Below, piece after piece: positions 15,639 through 21,060 of a DNA stretch of 34,099 nt. The notes beneath the pieces are model-generated. The model was not told the DNA's origin and did not search any database. It saw only the letters and a list, made by a program, of their open reading frames with translations. Location of the stretch: NCBI GenBank assembly GCA_024279865.1, contig JAJRRC010000051.1, positions 1-34,099 on the forward strand, given 5' to 3'. Made by a program: the position numbers and the translations under genes. How positions within the stretch are numbered: position 1 is the stretch's first letter; every line of letters begins with the position of its first letter. This DNA is from Planctomycetota bacterium. Lineage in GTDB: Bacteria; Planctomycetota; Phycisphaerae; Phycisphaerales; Phycisphaeraceae.

Positions 15639-15654
15639 TTCTTAAATTTGAGAA
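15639..15654. promoter_or_regulatory. upstream activator dyad TTCTT-N6-GAGAA
   Basis: TTCTTAAATTTGAGAA is one of four primary copies of TTCTY-N6-GAGAA in this island. It lies 113.5 bp from the minus-strand promoter. It is also about 240 bp from the plus-strand sigma54-like promoter at 15885-15900, so it might serve both directions. Confidence 0.65.
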
Positions 15655-15884
15655 TTTTTATCCTGCTGTGAATTTTTTCATTTGAAGTGCGGGCTGTGAT
15701 GATACTGTTTTTTAAAAAAACAATCTGGGCCAAACGTCTGTTTGTGGGAATGTTTCAAGAGCCTATTTGTGACTTAAGGTGTGTTTGGTTCGTTGATTAA
15801 AAGATGTCGAAAAAAGTGACCTGCCAATTGAGCTGTCAAGTTGAATGGTTTGTGATTCGATTCAAGAGAGTTGGTCAGGGCTGG

Positions 15885-15900
15885 TGGAATGACTTTTGCA
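15885..15900 (+). promoter_or_regulatory. sigma54-type promoter of the second NHL gene
   Basis: TGGAAT-N5-TTGCA with GG and GC 10 nt apart, about 109 nt before the ATG at 16009. No TTCTY-N6-GAGAA dyad is found at the usual 113 bp. The nearest is the divergent one, about 240 bp away. In the rest of the 15493-16008 gap I see only AT-rich sequence. Confidence 0.55.
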
Positions 15901-16008
15901 TATTCCTTGTGTAGGTGAATCATCCCGATGGCAAGTGGGGCAATTGATTCATTTTTTTAAGGGCGATTGGCCCTCAACATTGAACCTGAAATTAGAGGAG
16001 CGTATGCA

Positions 16009-17319
16009 ATGAACAAGCGTGGCAAACAGAACAGGGCGGTGGGGCAGATCATTTTGGCGTGTCTGGTTGTGGGGGCGGGGTTTGGGATCATGGGTTGTGG
16101 AACCACGCCCAAGTCGACTGACAAGTCGAACGCCAAGGCAGAGTCGGTGTTTTATCCTGCTGCGCCGGACACGCCTCGCCTCCAATTTTTGGTGAGTTTT
16201 AGTGATGATAGTCTTTGGAAAGAGAAGGAAAGCTCTTCATTTTCCAAGTGGGTGGTGGGTGAGCCCGATACCGAATCTCCGACCTATTTTGACAGTCCTT
16301 ATGGGCTGGAGGTACATGAAGGCAAGCTCTATATCTGTGATATCGGCCGAAAGATCGTACATGTTCTGGACTTGATCAATCGCCAGTATAAGATTCTTGG
16401 GACCGAAAAAACCTTTAAAAACCCGGTAAATATTACCATTGACGAAAATGGGATGAAGTATGTGTGCGACACCATTCATCGGAAAATTCTGGTGTACGAT
16501 CAGAACGATCAATATGTTGGCGCTCTGGGAGACCCAGAGAAGTGCTTGCCCATGGATGTGGTCCCGATTGATGGCAAGTTGGTGGTCGCTAATGTCGAAA
16601 AAGGCCAATTGGAGCTTTGGTCTAAAACTGGAGAGCTGCTTAAGATTCTTGCGACCAAAGGGGACGATCCGGATCAGTTGGGGATGCCGACCAATCTGGA
16701 TGTGACGAAAGAGGGGAATATTCTCGTTACCGATACGATGCTCCAAATGGTCAAGGTCTTTGATATCGAAGGTCGTCTTGTGGGAACCATTGGCAATCCT
16801 GGAATTGTCCCTGGCTTTTTTGCTCGTCCCAAAGGCGTGGCTGTTGCACCCGGCGGCGTGGTCTATGTGGCAGATGCGCAATGGGAAGTGATCGAGGTCT
16901 TTCGTGAGGATGGCAAGCTTCTGATGTTCTTCGGCGGGGCGAGTAGCAAGCCCCAAGGCATGGGAATGCCCGCGGGGGTGGTGGTTGATAAAACTGCCTT
17001 GCCAGCTTTTGCTAAATATGTAGATCCCCGATTTGACGCTCAATATCTATTGTTTGTCGCCAACCAATTCGGCAAGAATAAAATTGCAGTGTTTGCCTAC
17101 GGCGTACCCAAGGTCAAAATTGATAGACCTCTGCCCGAAACGGCCCTGATTCAAGGAAAGTCTAAACCTAAACCTAAAGCCATGCCTGATCTGAACATCA
17201 CGCCGAAGTCTGACGCAGCGTCTGCCGCCTCGGCAACGCCGGCGGTTCTGGAAACCTCGCCCAGCGTGGTAGAAGAGGCTTCGGACAAGGCATCGAAAAG
17301 CACGCCTGTGGCACCCTAA
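16009..17319 (+). CDS. NHL-repeat lipoprotein (stand-alone paralogue)
   Basis: A 436-aa predicted lipoprotein, lipobox IMGC with Cys 30. After the lead-in (APDTPRLQFLVSFSDD), NHL propeller repeats follow: SPYGLEVHEGKLYICDI, NPVNITIDENGMKYVCDT, MPTNLDVTKEGNILVTDT, RPKGVAVAPGGVVYVADA, and a divergent last one. A flexible Lys/Pro/Ala-rich tail of about 70 residues is absent from its paralogue at 11218-12282. AGAGGAG lies 8 nt before the ATG at 16009, which also gives a clean lipoprotein signal, so the open frame from 15967 is too long. It is transcribed divergently from the conduit operon, with its own sigma54-like promoter. Probably a surface or periplasmic scaffold that works with the cytochromes; function is inferred from context. 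Confidence 0.87.
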   Translation: MNKRGKQNRAVGQIILACLVVGAGFGIMGCGTTPKSTDKSNAKAESVFYPAAPDTPRLQFLVSFSDDSLWKEKESSSFSKWVVGEPDTESPTYFDSPYGLEVHEGKLYICDIGRKIVHVLDLINRQYKILGTEKTFKNPVNITIDENGMKYVCDTIHRKILVYDQNDQYVGALGDPEKCLPMDVVPIDGKLVVANVEKGQLELWSKTGELLKILATKGDDPDQLGMPTNLDVTKEGNILVTDTMLQMVKVFDIEGRLVGTIGNPGIVPGFFARPKGVAVAPGGVVYVADAQWEVIEVFREDGKLLMFFGGASSKPQGMGMPAGVVVDKTALPAFAKYVDPRFDAQYLLFVANQFGKNKIAVFAYGVPKVKIDRPLPETALIQGKSKPKPKAMPDLNITPKSDAASAASATPAVLETSPSVVEEASDKASKSTPVAP

Positions 17320-17330
17320 TGCCCATCCCA

Positions 17331-17422
17331 TTTAAAACGCGTGCGAATGGTGATTCGCAGAGACTGAATTGATAAGGCTTTATGAAAGTCTCAACGCATA
17401 CATAGTATATGCGATGCATATA
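17331..17422 (+). repeat. structured intergenic repeat, copy A
   Basis: One of four related ~90-bp copies. It contains the perfect hairpin GCGAAT-GGTG-ATTCGC (17343-17358), a GAGACT/AGTCTC stem (17360-17365 with 17387-17392) and an ATATGC/GCATAT-like end. It lies 11 nt after the NHL stop codon, between convergent genes. Confidence 0.7.
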
Positions 17423-17440
17423 ATCAATCGTTTGGCGAGC

Positions 17441-18310
17441 TTATTTGGTTTCGTGGCAGGCACGACAGAGTTGCTGGGATCGGTTGTCCATGACCAGCAT
17501 TTTGGAGTGGTCTGAAAAGGGGCTGTGGCAACTGAGGCATTGGACTTTGCCATCAAAGAGGCGAATGCGGGGGTCCAGTTGGGATTTTGCCTTGAGTCCC
17601 ATGTGTCGAATGCCGGTGAGTCCTGCGAACTTGTTGGTGTAGGGGACGTTGTAGGAGTGGCCGTGTCCGATGTCTGGACCGCCGGTTCCTTGATGACAAT
17701 CCATACAAGTTTGGCTCGTGACGGGGCGTTGGGTGAAAGCGTTTTCAGAAGAGGCCGCAGTCGAGGCAAAACCGATTTCTGCAGCCATGGGGTTATTTGA
17801 CCCGTGGACTTGTCCTAACACCATGCCATGCATTGCTTGGGTGTCAGAGGCGGCATGGCAATTGAGGCAAAAGTCGCGGCCCCTACGTGAGCCTCGCAGC
17901 AATTTGTCATGGTTTTGACGACTGGCTGCATGTTCCAACGCAGATTCGCCACGATGACAGGTAATGCACGACAGACGGCCATCTTTGAGCTTGAACCCTT
18001 TGGGCATGAGCATCGAAGGACGGATGTCCACCGGATGTGAGAGCTCACTGACCTGGGAGTGGCAATCTTCGCATCGTTCGTATTGCCAGTACCCTGAATA
18101 TTCCACGGGTAAGGGGGCTAGCGAGGGTTGGGCTGCGGCTCGCTTGGCGGCGGCATCCACATCCGACAGATTTTGTCCAAAAAACAGAACGCTTAGCAAC
18201 AGACAGACGACACCTGTAAAAATTTCCCATCGTTTTCGATAGTTCGTCCAAAATCTGGAAGTCTTCTTTTGGAAATTGGGGGAATTAGGCGTGCTCATTA
18301 AAATAGTCAT
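17441..18310 (-). CDS. hexaheme c-type cytochrome with an N-terminal membrane segment
   Basis: A c-type cytochrome of about 289 aa with six CXXCH sites (CEDCH, CITCH, CLNCH, CMDCH, CLSCH, CRACH). The N-terminus has a basic, probably cytoplasmic stretch and one hydrophobic segment (FTGVVCLLLSVLFFG), followed by Ala-rich sequence. It could be an uncleaved anchor or a long signal peptide. It is not a NapC/NrfH-type sequence. The start is uncertain: ATG at 18310 or 18298, neither with a strong ribosome binding site; the open frame to a GTG at 18472 would run into the regulatory region. It is transcribed divergently from the pentaheme gene. I infer an inner-membrane or periplasmic carrier that could link the quinone pool or periplasm to the outer-membrane conduit. 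Confidence 0.83.
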   Translation of the reverse strand: MTILMSTPNSPNFQKKTSRFWTNYRKRWEIFTGVVCLLLSVLFFGQNLSDVDAAAKRAAAQPSLAPLPVEYSGYWQYERCEDCHSQVSELSHPVDIRPSMLMPKGFKLKDGRLSCITCHRGESALEHAASRQNHDKLLRGSRRGRDFCLNCHAASDTQAMHGMVLGQVHGSNNPMAAEIGFASTAASSENAFTQRPVTSQTCMDCHQGTGGPDIGHGHSYNVPYTNKFAGLTGIRHMGLKAKSQLDPRIRLFDGKVQCLSCHSPFSDHSKMLVMDNRSQQLCRACHETK

Positions 18311-18414
18311 TCGGCCCGCTGTAAGCCTTGCTGGAGATGACTTTAGGCTATTTGAGAGGATTCTGTGATGGTTGTAGGTGCTGTTGGTTCTGGTCTGATT
18401 AAACCATATGCCAA

Positions 18415-18481
18415 ACTCCCAGATTGCCAGATTTCTCTTTATTGAGAAGAGATTGACAGGCTTATTTCTCACGGTTGGTTT
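18415..18481. promoter_or_regulatory. activator region of the pentaheme gene with dyad TTCTC-N6-GAGAA
   Basis: The dyad is at 18433-18448 and is centred 115.5 bp before the -24 GG. A half-site TTCTC (18466-18470) lies one 33-bp step nearer the promoter. The whole block, from ACTCCCAGAT at 18415, aligns with 19279-19344, including an identical 18-bp offset to the dyad. Confidence 0.65.
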
Positions 18482-18554
18482 TACAGCCAGACTTTAGGCT
18501 GGCGGTACCCCTCCTTAACAATGAAAAAAGACTGTTTTGTCCTAATTCCTTCTT

Positions 18555-18570
18555 TGGTATGTGAATTGCT
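18555..18570 (+). promoter_or_regulatory. sigma54-type promoter of the pentaheme gene
   Basis: TGGTAT-N5-TTGCT, with GG (18556-18557) and GC (18568-18569) 10 nt apart. The ATG is 36 nt downstream of the element. Confidence 0.65.
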
Positions 18571-18605
18571 TTTTATTTTTTTGAGAAAGGCGGCTGGGGA
18601 TTAAA

Positions 18606-19232
18606 ATGAAAACGATATTGACTGTAGTTGCGATAGTGGTCATCGTTGGCTTAAAAATGAGTTTGACTGCACAAGCGCATACATCGAATACTGCGTGTAT
18701 GAATTGCCATAACTTGCATGGTACCGGTGGTGTGGGGCATTCGAACTTTGGGTGCGCACTTTGCCATGTGCCTCACAACGCCAAAGCGGGCGATGTTCCT
18801 TTGTGGAACCCGTCTGTGCCCGATGGCAGTATTAACTTTTCCACGGGGTATTCCAGTACCACGATGGATGCTGCGGTGGGGGCGCCCAACGGAAGTAGCA
18901 AGCTTTGTTTAGGGTGTCATGATGGCGCATACACAGGGGCCCATGCTCCAAGTACGATCAATACCTTTAGTAGTTCTGGAGGGAGCGGCGGGATGGGGGC
19001 GTTTACCTCGAGCCATCCGATTTCTTTTGTTTATGACACCGCTTTGGCCAACGCTGATGGTGAGTTGCAAGACCCCACGGCAAGTCCTTCGGTTCGGGTG
19101 TTGCTTGATTCTGGGAGCAGAATGCAATGTGTGTCTTGCCACGAGGCTCATATTTCACCACATAGCCGATTTTTGCGAATGGAATACAAGGGAACTTCTC
19201 AAACTTTTTGTCGCACCTGCCATATTAAATAA
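18606..19232 (+). CDS. pentaheme c-type cytochrome, OmcE-like
   Basis: A 208-aa exported cytochrome with a signal peptide ending TAQA. CXXCH sites are at Cys 31, 50, 101, 175 and 202. The last four, with their spacing and surroundings (CHVPHN, VPLWNP, SSKLCLGCHDG, HPISFVYDTAL, MQCVSCHEAH, FLRMEY, FCRTCHIK at the very end), match the tetraheme protein encoded 440 nt downstream. The extra N-terminal heme (CMNCHNLHG) is the main difference. The layout matches what I recall of OmcE, the Geobacter tetraheme cytochrome that polymerises into extracellular filaments. GGCTGGGG precedes the ATG. It has its own sigma54-type promoter and activator region. Confidence 0.9.
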   Translation: MKTILTVVAIVVIVGLKMSLTAQAHTSNTACMNCHNLHGTGGVGHSNFGCALCHVPHNAKAGDVPLWNPSVPDGSINFSTGYSSTTMDAAVGAPNGSSKLCLGCHDGAYTGAHAPSTINTFSSSGGSGGMGAFTSSHPISFVYDTALANADGELQDPTASPSVRVLLDSGSRMQCVSCHEAHISPHSRFLRMEYKGTSQTFCRTCHIK

Positions 19233-19278
19233 AGTCCGTAGGCAGCGAGGGAACTGGTTTGATTGAGTCATGTGTCAG

Positions 19279-19344
19279 ACTCCCAGATCCTCTGATTTCT
19301 TCATGCTGAGAAGAGTTGAAAGAGAAAATTCCCACAGTTGATAG
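19279..19344. promoter_or_regulatory. activator region of the tetraheme gene with dyad TTCTT-N6-GAGAA
   Basis: The dyad is at 19297-19312 and is centred 113.5 bp before the -24 GG. ACTCCCAGAT begins 18 bp before it, as in the pentaheme region. A degenerate half-site, TTCCCACAGTTGAT, lies about one 32-bp step downstream. Confidence 0.65.
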
Positions 19345-19416
19345 CGCCGAGTGGCAGAAGGGAGGAAAACAGTCTTGAAGAAGCTAAAAAACGCCTTTTT
19401 AATTTTTTTAGGGGTT

Positions 19417-19432
19417 TGGCACAGTAATTGCA
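19417..19432 (+). promoter_or_regulatory. sigma54 promoter of the tetraheme gene
   Basis: TGGCAC-AGTAA-TTGCA fits the sigma54 consensus at every defined position. It is the best such match in the window. Confidence 0.8.
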
Positions 19433-19444
19433 ACTACCTTAAAT

Positions 19445-19671
19445 ATAGTCATGGCAGGTAAAAGAGAAATGCTATGATAAGTAGGGAAAAACTTTTAAGC
19501 GTGAAGAAGAAAAACAAATGTACGAATCACCTAAAAGTAAAAAAAAGCAATTGTCTGTTCGGGCTCCGCCAACATGATCAGGCCAGAAACGCTTTTTAAT
19601 GACAAGACGCAAATATGATAATTAGAACTTTGGAATTGACTTTTTTTTAACATTCCTTGAAAGGGAAAAAA
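19445..19671 (+). other. long untranslated leader of the tetraheme cytochrome
   Basis: Transcription from the sigma54 promoter would give a leader of about 230 nt. It is A-rich and holds a possible 19-codon ORF at 19518-19577 (MYESPKSKKKQLSVRAPPT) and an overlapping GTG-started basic frame from 19501. Neither has convincing translation signals. No known riboswitch fold was recognised. Confidence 0.4.
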
Positions 19672-20238
19672 ATGAAAACTATCATTACATCACTTATGAT
19701 TGTTGCCATGCTCGGGCTGGGACTCAGTTCCGTTGTGCAGGCTGCGGGTCACTCCGATCGCGGTTGCGACCTTTGTCACGTCCCCCATAATGCCGCTGCG
19801 GGCGATGTTCCTCTGTGGAATCCTGCTGTGCCAGACGGCAGCGTGAACTTCGCAACTGATTTCTACACCAGCAACACGCTGGACGCCACCACGGGCGCAC
19901 CAGACGGAGCCAGCAAGCTTTGTCTCGGTTGTCATGACGGAACCTATGGCGGTGCCCATAACCCTGGAACCGGCAAGTCCTTCGGTGTTGGTGCGGGTAT
20001 GGGAACGCTTTCGGCAACTCATCCCATCTCCTTTGTTTATGACACTGCTTTGGCAACCGCTGATGGTGAATTGCTCGACCCATCTGGAACGCCTACAGTG
20101 GCAGCTCTTCTTGATCCCAACAGCAAAGTGCAATGCACCTCTTGCCACGAAGTTCATCAGAGTAACAACAACAGCTACCTGCGAATGGCTTACAGCGGAA
20201 CGTCCGAAACCTTCTGCCGAACTTGCCATGTCAAATAA
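19672..20238 (+). CDS. tetraheme c-type cytochrome, OmcE-like nanowire candidate
   Basis: A 188-aa exported cytochrome with a signal peptide ending VVQA, leaving a mature chain of about 164 residues. CXXCH sites are at Cys 32, 84, 155 and 182, the last four residues from the C-terminus region. Additional His in CHVPHN, YGGAHNP, THPISF and CHEVHQ, plus AAGHS, give five candidates for the four distal heme ligands. The order and spacing of CXXCHxPH, SKLCLGCHDG, HPISF-Y, QCTSCHEVH and FCRTCH resemble Geobacter OmcE. The start is ATG at 19672, with AAAGGG upstream; an in-frame TTG at 19657 would precede the signal peptide. A strong terminator follows. Polymerisation into filaments is an inference. 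Confidence 0.9.
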   Translation: MKTIITSLMIVAMLGLGLSSVVQAAGHSDRGCDLCHVPHNAAAGDVPLWNPAVPDGSVNFATDFYTSNTLDATTGAPDGASKLCLGCHDGTYGGAHNPGTGKSFGVGAGMGTLSATHPISFVYDTALATADGELLDPSGTPTVAALLDPNSKVQCTSCHEVHQSNNNSYLRMAYSGTSETFCRTCHVK

Positions 20239-20285
20239 ACTGGCATGATCAAGACAGGGGTTTGTTCAACCTTGTCAGTATTTTC

Positions 20286-20322
20286 AAGAGCGGTACAGCT
20301 AAGGCTGTGCCGCTCTTTTTTT
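20286..20322 (+). terminator. rho-independent terminator after the tetraheme cytochrome
   Basis: AAGAGCGGTACAGC (20286-20299) pairs with GCTGTGCCGCTCTT (20304-20317) through 14 bp with one G-T pair and a 4-nt loop. A run of seven T follows the stem's last C. Confidence 0.92.
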
Positions 20323-20392
20323 ATACTTGCTCTGTTGTCTGCTCATTGGCAAAAGTGAGAAAACCGGATCATCCAAGCGTATCTTTTTATAT

Positions 20393-20441
20393 TTCTCAAT
20401 AATAAGAATCGCCAAGATTGTCTACTTCTCAATACTGAGAA
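20393..20441. promoter_or_regulatory. paired activator dyads before the ccm operon
   Basis: TTCTC-AATACT-GAGAA (20426-20441) is centred 112.5 bp before the -24 GG of the ccm promoter. A second copy, TTCTC-AATAAT-AAGAA (20393-20408), lies exactly 33 bp (about three helical turns) upstream, as expected for two dimers of an activator on one face of the DNA. Confidence 0.65.
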
Positions 20442-20544
20442 AGCTAAAGGGGGTTTTGAGGACATGTGTTTTTTGCAAGAACGTAAGCTGTTTTGAATAC
20501 ATGGTTTGAAAACGATTTTTCAGTAGCTTGAATCTGGCGTGCTT

Positions 20545-20560
20545 TGGCATAGGTCTTGTT
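20545..20560 (+). promoter_or_regulatory. sigma54-type promoter of the ccm operon
   Basis: TGGCAT-N5-TTGTT. The -24 half is near consensus and the -12 half has GT in place of GC, so this is the weakest of the four in the dyad set. It lies 38 nt before the ccmE ATG. Confidence 0.55.
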
Positions 20561-20598
20561 GTTCTTCTTTTTGGATGACAGAGGCCTCACCTCACTGA

Positions 20599-21060
20599 AT
20601 GAAAGACAATGCCATGACGCATGCACGTATCAAAATTTTAATCGCTGCGATTGCTCTTATTGGATCGGTGACTTATCTCTCCGTCGCAGGCGTTAAAAAA
20701 GGGTGGGTCTACTACCTGAAGGTTGATCAGTTCTTAGAACAGGACACCTATCAAGGCCAGCGTGTGCGTTTGCATGGCAAAGTGGGGGCGGAATCGTTGA
20801 TCATTGATCGCGTCAATTTTCTGACAGACTTTCAACTCGTGGGCATCGAGGGTCAAGTTCATGTGATTTACGAAGGTTCAATCCCAGACATGTTCGAGGC
20901 CGGCCGCGAGGTGGTCGTCGAAGGCAAGCTCGATGAAGCAGGCATCTTCCGTGCCGACCAACTCATGACCAAGTGTGCCAGTAAATACAAAGCCGAAGAA
21001 GAAACCCAGAACAACACTGATACTGGTACCGATCTTGATCAACTGGAGACAGGACAATGA
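20599..21060 (+). CDS. ccmE: cytochrome c maturation heme chaperone CcmE, Cys (CXXXY) type
   Basis: A 153-aa periplasmic heme chaperone with an N-terminal membrane anchor (IKILIAAIALIGSVTYL) and an OB-fold core (YYLKVDQFLEQDTYQGQRVRLHGKV, IEGQVHVIYEGSIPDMFEAGREVVVEGKL, GIFRADQLMTKC). The heme-attaching residue is usually His in an HxxxY motif; here it is Cys 126 in C-A-S-K-Y130. This Cys variant is known from Desulfovibrio and archaea, in Ccm systems that lack CcmG and CcmH. The C-terminal tail is acidic and probably disordered. A second in-frame ATG at 20614 is possible. Its TGA overlaps the ccmF ATG by 4 nt. It is first in the ccm operon, behind a sigma54-type promoter. Confidence 0.92.
   Translation: MKDNAMTHARIKILIAAIALIGSVTYLSVAGVKKGWVYYLKVDQFLEQDTYQGQRVRLHGKVGAESLIIDRVNFLTDFQLVGIEGQVHVIYEGSIPDMFEAGREVVVEGKLDEAGIFRADQLMTKCASKYKAEEETQNNTDTGTDLDQLETGQ

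Noticed and set aside
18300-18330. sigma54 promoter for the hexaheme gene on the minus strand
   Set aside because: A GG-N10-GC spacing exists near the expected distance from the dyad at 18433-18448, but the -12 part reads GGGC rather than TTGC and lies almost at the start codon.
17441-18472. full-length open frame of the hexaheme gene from a GTG at 18472
   Set aside because: It would extend across the activator region of the divergent gene and place about 54 unrelated residues before the membrane segment.
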